From Welwitschia mirabilis (lineage: Eukaryota > Gnetophyta > Gnetopsida > Welwitschiales): 32,341 bases of DNA. The stretch covers positions 123,027,684 through 123,060,024 of the forward strand of contig JBOZIK010000001.1 in NCBI GenBank assembly GCA_051453625.1. Reading direction: 5' to 3'. The notes beneath the pieces were generated by a model that was not told where the DNA came from, did not search any database, and saw nothing but the letters and a program-made list of their open reading frames with translations. This document shows, piece after piece, positions 10,231 to 19,780 of the stretch; the stretch's first letter is position 1, and every line of letters starts with the position of its first letter. The translations under genes and the position numbers were made by a program.

Positions 10231-11982
10231 TGTTGTTATGAAAAACCAAAGTTTATATGCAGCAACAAAAATAGCAAGGCATGAAACAACAAAAGTGAAA
10301 AACAAGAAGAGCAAGGCATGTAGGTTTACATGATAAAACCCTCAAAGAGAAAAGGAAACGTCTGTAGGACAAAAAGAGTCCTATCATTAGCTATGTGAAT
10401 GAACTTGTCACCATACAATGTGCAAGGATCCAAGCCCTTTAAATAGGATTAGTGTTTTAACCCAAGCCAAGCTTGAAAACCCTGAACCTCACCCAATGAT
10501 TAAAAAGGAGGCTATTAGTAGTTGTATGGGCGACTAGTAGCCCCGACTTCATAAAGACTAATTTTGAGACTTCATAACTTTCCTTGTTGACTAATAGGCG
10601 ACTAGTAGCCAACCTTTTTTTTGCCAACTTTTGCTGACTCTTCGTCGACTTTCTAACAAAAGTCTCTTTAAAAAGTCTTCAAACTTTTGAATTGTTCGTT
10701 TTTGGATTCATTATGAAATGCAAATCTGATCAACATGATATTTATTAATTTATATGAAAAATATAAATCTATAGTATGTTGTTATGTTAACTAATTCATT
10801 GCTTTATACTTAGTTTTTACAAAATATTGATTTGACATAGTTTTTACAAAATATTTATTTGACAGTTTTCAAGATAATTGCAAACATTATATCAAAATAT
10901 AAATCATGCTCTCTTCCAAGGGGAAAAAACATTAATTCTCCTATGTCGCCGTAAGCTTCTCATTCAAGAAATGAATTTATACCCTATTCCTAGATCTAAT
11001 TCAAGTCTATATCATAGTTTATGAAAGAGAAGATACAAACCTAATTGAACATGCATAGTGATGGAACAAAACCTAGACCTATGTTGTAAATGCAAAATAG
11101 AATTTTTAATTTGATATTGTTTAAAAATCAACCTTTTGTATTATTCTTAGAGTTTAGTTAACATAATTTTTTTGTACCTTGACTTGTATATTTTAACAAA
11201 ATATTGAATCGAGTTAAGCTTTTTTAAAGAATGAGTATTCTTTTATTTGCCATATGTTTTATTATTGATCTTTCGCAATTTTTTGATGTTGGAAAAATGA
11301 CCACAAGAAACCATTTCACATCTTTTAATCATATTGTTCCCATGTTTAATGCCTTGTAATGATATTTATAGTTGTTACAATTATGTCATATTTGAAAGAC
11401 ATGGTTTCTAATTGTATTTCATTGTGGACCTTTTGCTAATAAGCCTCCCACTCACCAAAACAACTCATATTTTTAAGGTTGCCAACTTTTTAAACATGGG
11501 TATTTAGGTTAACAAGGTTTCTAAACTTGGCTTTCAACTGTTAAAAAATGGTTGTTTACTAAACATTTTATTGTATTTGTAACTAATTTTAGTGATTATG
11601 AATTATGAATTGTTAGAAAAAATGTATTATCATGATATATCCATTACAATTTTCCTATTAATTCCTTAGTAAAAGCATTAAAATGATGTTCACACATGTT
11701 ATGTAACCAATTATTTCAAAAGAGTAAAAAAATTCTACAATTTTCTATTGGCAACTTTTTTGGCCGATTTTTGGTGACTAATCTCCCGATTTGCCCAATC
11801 GACCATTTTCTTTGGGTGGCAGAGTTTTTGATTTTGCCAACTTTTTAAACTATGACCTCAACCTCCATTTACTCATAATCCTCACTCCATATGTAAATAG
11901 AGTACTTAGGGCTAGCCTTCCTTTATATCTGTATAGCATAACACAAGAACTCTAATGCAAGATGTGGCTTCAGACTTTAACA
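10231..11982 (-). repeat. Copia-C 3' LTR, split by an insertion
   Basis: On the minus strand it starts TGTTAAAGTCTGAAGCC at 11982, right after the polypurine tract, and ends CATAACAACA at 10231. The apparent 1752 bp is far longer than its relatives (303 and 365 bp). Removing the insert 10491-11856 and one 9-bp target copy leaves 377 bp, a normal length for this group. The segment 10231-10460 is shared with the LTR pieces at 13578-13810 and 24544-24785, including the TATA-like CTATTTAAAGGGCTTGGATC. Confidence 0.7.
10491..11856. mobile_element. Mu-1: MULE-like insertion with 9-bp target copy
   Basis: A 1366-bp insert in the Copia-C 3' LTR. The flanks are ctgaacctc (10482-10490) and ctcaacctc (11857-11865), an 8/9 match. 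It begins ACCCAATGATTAAAAAGGAG; its other end read inward is GTCATAGTTTAAAAAGTTGG, so the termini are imperfect inverted repeats around TTAAAAAG. Two copies of gcgactagtagcc lie near the left end (10530-10542, 10598-10610). It has no recognisable transposase, so it would be non-autonomous. A 9-bp target copy fits Mutator-like elements, but family membership is inferred. Confidence 0.6.
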
Positions 11983-12000
11983 ATTGCCCACTTGAAGATA
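11983..12000 (-). other. Copia-C polypurine tract
   Basis: On the minus strand ATCTTCAAGTGGGCAAT lies directly before TGTTAAAG. It differs by a few bases from the tracts at 3023 and 5051. Confidence 0.7.
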
Positions 12001-12472
12001 GACCTTTCTTCTCCATTCATGCAAAACAACTAAGACACCAATCTAATCTCCAACATCACTTAACAACGTAATGCCTGGTACATCCTAGTAAAACAACCAT
12101 TAGCAAGACAAAAGCATCGTTATCCAAAGTAACCAAAATAGGTTGAAGCATGATAGAGAAGAGCTCAGGTGCAACCAAAACAAACTAGAAGCTCTCCAAC
12201 AAATGGTTCCTTTTAGCACTAGAAGTGGGGGCTTCCAACACCCTTTAGCATACAAAGATCTTGCATCAAAACTATGGGAACAAGCATGATGCAATCTTGA
12301 TGCTATACAAGATAGCTTCAATATGGCCAATTTCTATGAACTTCTACGTTAGCATATAAAATAGCTTCAGTATGGCCAATTTCTATGAACTTCTATGTTA
12401 GCATATAAACTTTTACCTAGTGGGCGAAAATCCCTGCAACAAACTAAAGAACAAAACACTAGACAACTACCA
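12001..12472. other. Copia-C non-coding stretch after gag
   Basis: No pol motif is seen in either orientation. It contains the 49-bp tandem duplication at 12312-12409. The minus-strand open frame at 12100-12330 shows no known domain. Confidence 0.55.
12312..12409. repeat. Tandem duplication, 49-bp units
   Basis: The units 12312-12360 and 12361-12409 are adjacent and differ at two positions; each begins atagcttca and ends gcatataaa. Confidence 0.95.
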
Positions 12473-13287
12473 TTAGCAATATATCAATGGAGGGAACTCA
12501 AAAACATCAAAGAGGATTATCCTCCATAGCAGTAACACCAGCGTCTCTAAGATACTTAGCATTGTTGGAGGAATCATCATCATGCTTAAGCAATCGGTAG
12601 TTTCTCTTTCTATGTTGTTTGTTGTTGCATTTCTAGCGAATTGCTTGTCACTTCCTTTCCTTCTTTCAGCCACCAATTGCGTATAATGCCTCAATCCCAC
12701 ATGAAAAGCCACTAGTCTCAAAATGACATTGCTCCTCCATCCTAAGAATATTAATAGTTTCATCATAGTCCATGGTTCGAAAGGTAGTAGCACTAATAGC
12801 TATGACTGCATGACCCTAGCTTTGTAGTNNNNNNNNNNAAGGCATCCAACAAGATTAATGGGTGTTCCTCCTAACATGAAACCTTGTAACCTACAACTAC
12901 CAAATCTAATACTATAACATTAAATTCTGCCAAGAAATCTAATGGCTTCTCAGATCATTGCATATCTAATTCAAAGAAGCTTTTTGTGAAAATAAACCTT
13001 ATTGCATGCACTAATAGCTTGGAAACGTGTGTCCATTTTCTTTAATAACCCTATAGTCATTTGTTCTTCGTAGTACTTGGTCAAGATTGAATAAGCAATG
13101 CACCTCTAGACTAAGCCAAGTGCTCTTTGATCTAGCCTGTCATTCCTAACTAACTGGACACAAGCAAGGGTTTGCCTAAACGAGTGCCATTCCATCCTTT
13201 CTTATAAAGCAAACCCATGGCTTTCATCCCCCATGGATCATAATGCCTCCCATCAAAATTTTCAATAGTAGTCATTTTTGTATCCAT
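12473..13287 (-). pseudogene. Copia-C gag (UBN2-type), decayed
   Basis: Copia gag forms the virus-like particle around the element RNA. The minus-strand start at 13287 reads MDTKMTTIENFDGRHYDPWG, the typical F-x-G-x-x-Y-x-x-W opening of copia gag, followed by MKAMGLLYKKG. Further on come NKVYFHKKL-, FLAEFNVIVLDLVVVGYKVS- and LILLDAF-like segments in alternating frames (about 13000-12840), which fit the UBN2/Retrotran_gag fold. A basic cysteine-containing stretch near 12640-12600 could be a ruined zinc knuckle. Ten Ns (12829-12838) fall inside. Stops and frameshifts are frequent, so it is not functional. Confidence 0.75.
12829..12838. other. Assembly gap of 10 N
   Basis: Ten Ns inside the Copia-C gag. 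Confidence 1.
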
Positions 13288-13577
13288 GGCTGACACTGAA
13301 TCAAGAATATGCAAGGAATTGAAAAACAACCAATCAAGACTTTAGATGAAGCTGCAAATAGTCCAAGTACACATCATATGTCCTCGGAGATTTGCACTAA
13401 TGTTCTATACAAGACTAGCAGAGCTAAAACAAGGGACACTAGATCCACCTTCTTTGGACTTCCATGTTACCTCTTTCATTGTTAGAAATCCAAAGGTTCA
13501 ATCCTACAGTTAAATGAGTCCTTTTTATTATGGAATCATGAAAACCCAAGGATCAAGACTTGACAAACCTCACCATT

Positions 13578-13810
13578 TGATGCCTATTCTTACGAAAATC
13601 AAAGTTTACAGATAGTAACATCAAAAATAACGACAGATGGAACAACAAAAGTTAAAAACATAAAAAGAAAAGCCAAAATGCATACATTTACTTGCTAAAA
13701 GCCTCAAAGACAAAGGGAAACATCCACAAGACAATAAAGAGCTCCAACTGAACTTCCCACCATACAATATGCAAGGATCCAAGCCATTTAGATAGGATTA
13801 ATGTTAGCAT
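13578..13810 (-). repeat. Copia-C 5' LTR, 3' portion
   Basis: On the minus strand it runs from TAACATTAATCCTATCTAAATG to ...GGCATCA at 13578. It aligns over its whole length with 10231-10460 (shared GGATCCTTGCA, CTTTGAGG, AACTTTTGTTGTT blocks). It stops abruptly at 13810, next to RT codons of Copia-D. The 290 bp between it and gag would be the leader; AATGGTGAGG after the LTR end is at best a weak primer-binding site. Confidence 0.7.
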
Positions 13811-14262
13811 GTTTCTTTTAAAGCCTCTAGCTACCAATCTTGTCTTATATCTCTTCTTCCCATAACTACTTCTTTTACCCTAAACAACCATATATTCGGA
13901 AAAGCATTTGCCTTTAAGAAGAGGCACAAGGTCCCATGTTTTAGTTTGAAACAAGAAATGCATCTTCTCTTGCCTAGCCTCAAGCCAATTTTTAGCATCT
14001 AGGTCATTGATTGTCTCCTCATAAGGCCCAAGTTTACGACAGTCAATGTAGAAGATGTAATTCACAAAAGAAGAACACCTTCTTGGAGGCAAAGGAACCC
14101 TTATAGACCTTCTAACCCAATAAGCCTGTGCCTAAGGTCCATTAAGATGCTCCTCATCAACTTTAGGCCTTCTAAGCTTGGATGCTCATTCTCATCAACT
14201 GCATGACTACTAGAATCCAAATTAAAAGTAGAATCATCTAAGAACCTTTTCTATTTCCCTTC
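13811..14262 (-). pseudogene. Copia-D: integrase/RT linker and RT N-terminus
   Basis: The minus-strand open frame 14092-13880 contains PPRRCSSFVNYIFYIDCRKL, then NDLDAKNWLEARQEKMHFLF and TKTWDLVPLLKGKC, the usual junction of the copia linker with the first RT block. After a frame change RYKTRLVARGFKRN is readable near 13850-13812, where the LTR of Copia-C takes over. Upstream, acidic linker codons (DSSSHAVDENEHP) reach about 14262, where they abut the RT of Copia-E. It duplicates the RT start seen at 18781, so it comes from a separate copy. Confidence 0.8.
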
Positions 14263-14601
14263 TTGCCCTCCTTAGATGTGGGACAATCCTTCCTAGATAA
14301 CAAAAAATGTGATGCTGAAGGAATACTAACATAATTGCAATTTCCCACATTAAAGTGTTTCGACACTTTCCCGATATCATGAGGCTAACTCAACCAAAGC
14401 TTACCACTACCTCTATCCCTTTGCCTTCAGATTCCAAGAATTTTGGCAAGGCCAATATTCTTAAATGCAAAAGGACTTGTCATTAACATTTCAAACACCT
14501 AATTTCATCAACATCATTTCTAACCATAAGCATGTCATCAACATGGAGCAAAAAAAAATAATTTTATTTCTCATTAAACCATGTAGATACATATTGACCT
14601 A
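14263..14601 (-). pseudogene. Copia-E RT, second half
   Basis: On the minus strand, directly inside the left target copy of the gag-only insertion, codons read LLHVDDMLMVRNDVDEIRC, the catalytic VDD box (about 14545-14500). LWLS, DIGKVSKHFNV and a CPTSKEGKKGNRK segment follow, to about 14262. This is the part of RT that is missing at the 18341 edge. RNase H and 3' LTR of this copy are not found. Stops and frame changes show it was decaying. Confidence 0.8.
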
Positions 14602-14606
14602 CCTCA
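14602..14606 (+). repeat. Left target-site copy of Gyp-1
   Basis: cctca, paired with cctta at 18336-18340 (4/5 match); 5 bp is the usual length for LTR retrotransposons. Confidence 0.65.
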
Positions 14607-15159
14607 TGTCAACTATTGCAAAACCTATTGTTGTAAAGCAGTTAATTAATTATTTAATAAACATAATCTATTAAAGAGATGAGACATTTTTATGGGTTAA
14701 ATGAGTTCATGTGAATAAATTATGTATTGATTATGACTCATTCATTGTGTACAAAGTTGTTACTTCCATTAAAGGGGGTATGACCCTTGAAGAAGAGGTA
14801 CAAATGTAACTAACAACCCTTAGCCAATGTCAAGAGAATGCTCTGGTCGATGCATTGGCCATTTAATATGTCGGTTGTAATCTTTGATAAAACCAACATA
14901 GGCACCCGCCAATCTTAGACAAAAGACCTACAAGGGAGACCCTCCTGGCTAGTGCGTCAAGTGAGACCACCCTACTTGTCAATGATTGTTTGTAGTTGAA
15001 GTGAGATTTTCTTTAGGTACCAAAGAAAGAAAACCATTTTTTTGCTTTCTTTTAAGTTCATTTTCAATTATGCAAGCATCCTAATCATTTTCTTAGAGAC
15101 ATGCTATAATATAATCACATCTGAATTCTATTATTAGATATCAAGATGTTCGATCATCA
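14607..15159 (+). repeat. Gyp-1 5' LTR
   Basis: 553 bp, from TGTCAACTATTG to TCGATCATCA. It aligns with 17793-18335 throughout, for example attatgactca, tatgacccttg, caatgtcaa and tgcaagcatc blocks. The gaps and many substitutions show that the insertion is old. The right terminus TCATCA is degraded relative to TGACA in the partner. Confidence 0.85.
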
Positions 15160-15163
15160 GAAT

Positions 15164-15175
15164 TAGTATCAAAGT
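15164..15175 (+). other. Gyp-1 primer-binding site
   Basis: tagtatcaaagt, 4 bp after the LTR end, matches the initiator-tRNA-Met type site TGGTATCAGAGC at 9 of 12 positions. All three differences are transitions (two G to A, one C to T). Confidence 0.6.
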
Positions 15176-15343
15176 GAACAATCCACAAATTTATAAGAGA
15201 AAAACAATGAAGAAGATGAATGAAAATGCCCACCAAGGCCAAATTTTTTAGGGAAAAAAGAATTTGAGGTGGGCCCACTTCACTTCAGTTAAAGTGCCAC
15301 TGACAAAGACTTTGAAGTGACACACACAACAACGTTAGTAGAC

Positions 15344-16525
15344 GGTCTAGAAATCAGTATAAGGTGCTCCAGATATTAGTAAAGGGTGTTAATGTTTTAT
15401 TCCAGAATCAGCAAAAGGTCCAAAAATCAGTGTAGGATGCCAATGTTCTATTCTAGAAGTAGCAGAAGGTCTAGAAATTTGTATAGGGTGCTAATGTTCT
15501 ATTGCAAAGCCAACAAAGGTTGCAAAAATTAGTACGGGGTGACATTGTTTTGTTCCAAAGTTAACAAAAAGGACCAAAAATCAGTATTGGGTGCCAGTGT
15601 TCTATTTCAGAGTCAACAGAAGGAGTAGAAATGAATATAGGGTGATAGTGTTTTGTTCCAAAGTCGGCACAAGGTCAAGAAATTGGTATAGGTGCCAATG
15701 TTCTAATGGAAAATTAACAAAATGTCTACAAATTAGTATAGGAGGCCAATCTTCTTTCCCAGAGTTAGCAAAGAGATGCACAAATTACTACAAGTCGTCA
15801 GTGTGCTATTTTAGAGTTAGCAGAAGATCCAGAAATTAGTATATGGCACCAGTGTTCTATTCCAAATTCAACAAAAGGTCTAGATATCAGTATAGGGCAC
15901 CAGTGTTCTATTCTCAACTTAGCCAAGGGTCCAAAAATCAATAAAGGATGCTAGTGTTTTATCCTAGAACAAGCAGTCCAACCAGAAACCGCTATAAAGC
16001 ACAAGGGCTCTATCTAGGACTGATTTGATGCCTATAAAGCCACTATATGGCACCAAGTTTCTGTCAAGGATTGATCTAATATCTATTGAGTCACTATAGG
16101 GTGTCAAGGTTCTATCTAAGACTGATTTGATGCATATAAAGTCAATATAAGATGCCAGGGTTTTGGCTAAGACTGATTTTATGTGTTTAGAGTCACTAGG
16201 GGGTGCCAAAGTTTTGTTCAGGACTAGTCTAATGCCTACAAGTTCACTATAAGGCGCTAGAGTTTTATCTAAGATTGATCTATAGCTTATACGAACATTA
16301 CAGGGCATCAATGTTCTATCTATTACTGGCGTGGAGCCTACAGAGCCACTATAGGTGCTAGGGTTCTGTCCAGGATTGATCTGATGCTTATAGGGTCACC
16401 TAAGGGTGTTAAGGTTTTGTGTAGGACTTATCTGGTGCTAATAGGGTCACTATAGGGCACCATCGTTTCGTCTAGGACTAATCTAGAGGCTATAGAGTCA
16501 TCGTAGGGTGCCAAGATTCAAAATG
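15344..16525. repeat. 51-bp minisatellite, about 24 units, two subfamilies
   Basis: Anchors (the tatagggtgcc-like core) fall at 15358, 15380, 15431, 15482, 15533, 15585, 15636, 15687, 15737, 15788, 15840, 15891, 15942, 15993, 16044, 16095, 16146, 16197, 16248, 16299, 16350, 16400, 16451 and 16502. Spacing is 50-52 bp apart from one short first step. Units before about 15980 share a ggtccagaaatcag half, and later units share a gactgatctgatgcc half. Both carry the same half tatagggtgccag-gttcta. The array lies between the primer-binding site and gag. 51 bp is 17 codons, and the minus strand is open for 115 codons across the second subfamily (16311-15964). Confidence 0.92.
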
Positions 16526-17169
16526 CCAAGGTTCTAACTAGCTCCAATTCCAACTCTCTAAAAGGTCTTGTGGAATGCTTAGACATATTTAAGTTAAATT
16601 TTAAGTCTTTGACAACATCCAATAAAATCAACGTATGAACTTTTAGTTCTTAAATTTTGTTTTAATTAAATTTCTAAAATTAGTGAATCCTTCTTAAAGA
16701 AATTTTCTATAAGTAATGAATTATGGCTAGAAGCAATCTGATCAATTTCAACCAACAAAGCAATTGCTCAACCAATTTGGTTACTATAAATAGAAGGCAA
16801 GGGACCCACTGATGAAAATGGTGCCTCAACAATGTGTATGTTGGTAATTATGAAACATTGCATCAACAACTGCATCAATGCTCTCGAGCAAGGGAATGAG
16901 AAAGTTCATCGCAAAAAACAGGCAAAATACACAACTGTTGAGGCCTCTCAATAGCAACCAAGCAAGTAGTTAGACTCCATCCTCTAGGTCTTGGAAGAAA
17001 AGCCATAGAAACAACCTGTTCAAGCCCTTCAAATATATAAGTCCATGAGCCTGTGTAGGCTCAAAATGAAAGGATTCAAACTCTCGAACGACATTCCAGT
17101 GATGCTTCAATAAGACCACAAGCTCTTGCATAAATCCAAAGGCACCCCAACGAATCTGAAGATTGAATC
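16526..17169. other. Gyp-1 stretch between array and gag
   Basis: No domain recognised. It may include the gag N-terminus, too decayed to read. The minus-strand open frame 17206-16970 is probably chance. Confidence 0.45.
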
Positions 17170-17670
17170 CTAAGCTTGCATGGTGAAGTGACCAGTCAAC
17201 CAACAAAGGAGCAAGATTTTCAAGAGTATGTTAAAAAGCTCCAAACTAAGGCACACTCAAGAACTTCGTTGTCTGAAGAAGCGCTAGAATGGTTGCACTA
17301 CATCGAAAATAATTTTCCATTAAAAGTTGAATATGCTAATCATAGTAGATATGCGGCAATGTTTTTGATAAGGGATGTAACCGCAAAGTGAAGCAGTTTG
17401 CGTTCACGGATGCATGATAGGGCCAAATGGGAATATTTTGTTGAAGAGTTGCAAAATGAATTCACTCCCAGTTACTTTGTCAAGCATAAACAGACGTAGT
17501 TTATGTGCCTTGGATTAGGCAAAAGAAGCTTGGGAGGAATTCCAAAGTTAGTCAAGTATCAATATCAAAGAGATCCAGAAGAGTTGGTGAATAACTTCGT
17601 AGGAACAGTGCCACCAAGACTAAGGAACTTGATGTGTCCACTTGAACCCAAATCTCCACAAGAAGCCTGA
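17170..17670 (+). pseudogene. Gyp-1 gag-like region
   Basis: From 17176 a frame reads SLSEEALEWLHYIENNFPLK and ends at a stop at about 17390. In a following frame come RAKWEYFVEELQNEFTPSYF and, later, YQRDPEELVNNFVGTVPPRL and NLMCPLEPKSPQEA. The pattern W-x-x-F-x-x-x-L-x-x-x-F-x-P, then a spaced F-x-x-x-x-P-x-x-x-R-x-x-L block, is that of the Retrotrans_gag family. There is no zinc knuckle and no protease after it; about 120 bp later the polypurine tract begins. Another helical protein cannot be excluded, but the position inside paired LTRs favours gag. Confidence 0.55.
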
Positions 17671-17778
17671 AAAAAACAAAGTAATATATGAAGGCATGGT
17701 AATGGTCACACTGAATGCTTAATTTGTAATTAACTCTACACTAATAGAAGAGTAACTATCCGAAGATGAACAATAGTC

Positions 17779-17790
17779 CAAAGAGGGGAT
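17779..17790 (+). other. Gyp-1 polypurine tract
   Basis: caaagaggggat, two bases before TGTCAC of the 3' LTR; the usual plus-strand primer. Confidence 0.75.
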
Positions 17791-17792
17791 TC

Positions 17793-18335
17793 TGTCACAT
17801 GCCATGAAACCTATCGTTGAGAGACAGCCAATTAACTATTCAATAAACATGATGTGTTAAAGGAATAAGACACTCATTATGAATCAAATGAGTTGACATA
17901 AATTATGTGTTAATTATGACTCACTAATTGTGTAAGAAATTGTAAATATTTGTTCAAGGCATATGACCCTTGTAGAAAAGGTACGAATGTAACTCACAAC
18001 TCTTGGTCAATGTCAAAAGGATGTTCTCATCAAGGTGTAGGACATTGAACAAGTTGGTTTTAATCCTTAACAAACCCAACTTGGCCACGTAGTAGTAGAG
18101 GCAGGCCCTCTTAGCTCGGCTGTCAAGCCATACCACACTCCTTAGCAATGATTATTTGCAGTTGAAGTGCAGTTTTCTTCAATTATTCGTAAAGAGGAGC
18201 CATTTTTCTGTTTTCTTTTTTTTTTTTTAAGTCTATTACCACTTGGGGAAGCATCATATTCATTTTCTTATTAATATCTTTAGTATAATCGCATGCAAAT
18301 TCTATTCCTAGATATACAGATGTTGGAGCATGACA
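17793..18335 (+). repeat. Gyp-1 3' LTR
   Basis: 543 bp with termini TGTCA...TGACA, perfect 5-bp inverted ends. It pairs with 14607-15159. The minus-strand open frame 18148-17954 lies wholly within it and is not a gene. Confidence 0.87.
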
Positions 18336-18340
18336 CCTTA
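18336..18340 (+). repeat. Right target-site copy of Gyp-1
   Basis: cctta, partner of cctca at 14602-14606. Confidence 0.65.
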
Positions 18341-18890
18341 CTTTTGGAATATTCTTGCTACTTTTTCACGCATAAATGAATCAAGTTTCTTGTACAATTC
18401 CCTAGGGGTTTCTTTCTAATCATGCTCCTTCCAACTTGTGCACAAGTTTAGGATCCAAAGTCATAAAGCCAAGTGGTCACTCCTTGTAGATTCCCTCCTC
18501 TAAGCCATCCATTATAATGTGCAATTGCTCCAATTCTAAATAAGACATGTAACTAGGAATAGAGCGATACAAATAGACACGTGTTTTGCTACAATCGAGA
18601 GCATTTCCATAAAATCAATACAAGGTTTATGCTTAAAGCCTTCAACTACCAATTCAGCATTGTATCTCTTTTTCCTATTAGCCTCTTCTTTTATCTTTAC
18701 ATAACCGTATCTTTGAAAGAGCATGCTGCCTCTAGAAAGAGGCATATGTTCCCATGTTCTACTTTGAAACAAGGAGTTCATCTCCTCCTGCAGGGTCCCA
18801 AGCCATTTTTCAGCATTTGGGTTGTAGATTACTTCTTGTTAACACTCAAGGTCACCCTAATGAATGTACAAGATGTAATTCACAGAAGGA
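18341..18890 (-). pseudogene. Copia-E RT, first half
   Basis: On the minus strand the linker end NPNAEKWLGTLQEEMNSLFQ leads into SRTWEHMPLSRG, YGYVKIKEEANRKKRYNAEL and VVEGFKHKPCIDFMEM (open frame 18781-18536). Then LELEQL, LEEGIYKE and a KKF-like DSFM segment follow in other frames as far as 18341. This is copia RT up to just before the VDD box. The gag-only element Gyp-1 interrupts it at 18340/14602 and the RT resumes beyond. Confidence 0.88.
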
Positions 18891-19780
18891 GACTACTTGC
18901 TAGGAGGCCAAAATACCCTCATAGACCTTTTGATCCCATAAGCATGTGTTTGAGGTTCATCAAGATACCCTAAGGTGTCATCACCATAGCCAATGAAAGC
19001 ATACATGCATGCATGAACATCAAACTTGTATGTAGGAGACACATGGCCATAGCCAAGATTCAAATCCCACTTGGCAACATGTCTGGAATTCCGCCTTCCA
19101 GAAGTTTTGCAGTTATCTATTCATCAAATGCACAACACTGCTTGGCACCTTAGCCCACAACTTCTTAGGGCCTTTGGATTCAAATTATTAAAGTTCTAAC
19201 CCTCTCCCTGGGAGGTTTTGTTATGTCTTCCTCCCAACCATTTTATTAGGGTATACTGAAAGATATTTTCTCATGAATAGTTCCTACTTCCCTGTAGAAT
19301 TTCCGAAACTCATATAGAATTTGCAAAACTCCAACAACTAGAATTCACCACCATCATTAGTTAGGTCATGTATTATTTTCTTACTCCATTCAGGTTGAAC
19401 TCTAAATTTTAGATGTCAAATGATATAACCATATCTTCCCTAATATGATCGTTAGTAAGAATAAGAAACCCCAATAAAAACAAGATATGTCCCTCTTATT
19501 AGGTCAAAATGAATTAAATGTAAAACATGGCTTTTTATGCTAAAAATTTCTTCTAAAATTTAAATTTCTTTTTTCGTATTACATAGTCAAGCCAAAATTC
19601 AAAAGTTGCCAAAATTACCTTAGGCAATAGACCCTTTGAGTGAAAAGCCTTCACACTAGTCTTACTCAAATGCCCCAACTGACAATGCCACAAAGTTGCA
19701 TTATTCTTTTTGTGCCACTGCAACATTCCCACATATAGGTTCCGTTATTTAAAACATACATGGAACTCTCCTTCCTCTCA
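18891..19780 (-). pseudogene. Copia-E GAG-pre-integrase and integrase
   Basis: Read on the minus strand, LWHCQLGHLSKTSVKAFHSK (about 19705-19640) is the GAG-pre-integrase block. A strongly decayed core follows with a GGEF-like second-Asp segment near 19340. KKLWAKVPSSVVHLMNR (about 19180-19120) and KFDVHACMYAFIGYGDDTLG (about 19030-18970) are the integrase tail and the GY-box. The linker HAYGIKRSMRVFWPPS lies near 18945-18895. The catalytic triad is not intact. Confidence 0.8.

Larger units (their letters stand above)
10231..13810 (-). mobile_element. Copia-C: gag-only LTR element
   Basis: On the minus strand the order is LTR end (13810-13578), gag (13287 to about 12473), a 470-bp non-coding stretch, a polypurine tract (12000-11983) and a 3' LTR (11982-10231). 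No integrase, RT or RNase H is visible between gag and the polypurine tract. This matches the layout described for plant TR-GAG elements (terminal repeats with gag only), which need a partner for movement. The two LTR ends share a TATA-like segment and U5 but have diverged. The 5' LTR is truncated at 13810, where it joins an unrelated copia fragment. Loss of pol by later deletion is an alternative. Confidence 0.65.
14607..18335 (+). mobile_element. Gyp-1: complete gag-only LTR element
   Basis: A 3.73-kb element with LTRs 14607-15159 and 17793-18335, a primer-binding site at 15164, a 51-bp minisatellite (15344 to about 16525), a decayed gag (about 17170-17670), a polypurine tract at 17779 and 5-bp target copies. 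No pol is present between gag and the polypurine tract, so it was probably moved by proteins of another element. It sits in the opposite orientation inside the RT of Copia-E: RT codons stop at one edge (18341) and resume at the other (14601). The gag and the AAGAGGGGAT tract suggest Ty3/gypsy affinity; that is inference, as no pol exists to confirm it. Confidence 0.8.

Noticed and set aside
9945-10284. Open frames crossing the N gap
   Set aside because: Most of each frame is made of Ns.
10530-10610. gcgactagtagcc repeats as palindromic operator sites
   Set aside because: Better explained as subterminal repeats of the inserted DNA element, since related motifs recur in the insert at 29313-29783.
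15344-16525. CRISPR-like array from regularly spaced repeats
   Set aside because: Units are contiguous 51-bp tandem copies with graded divergence and no unique spacers, in a plant retroelement.
18581-18973. 130-codon plus-strand open frame
   Set aside because: It lies opposite the clear minus-strand copia RT and is a shadow of it.
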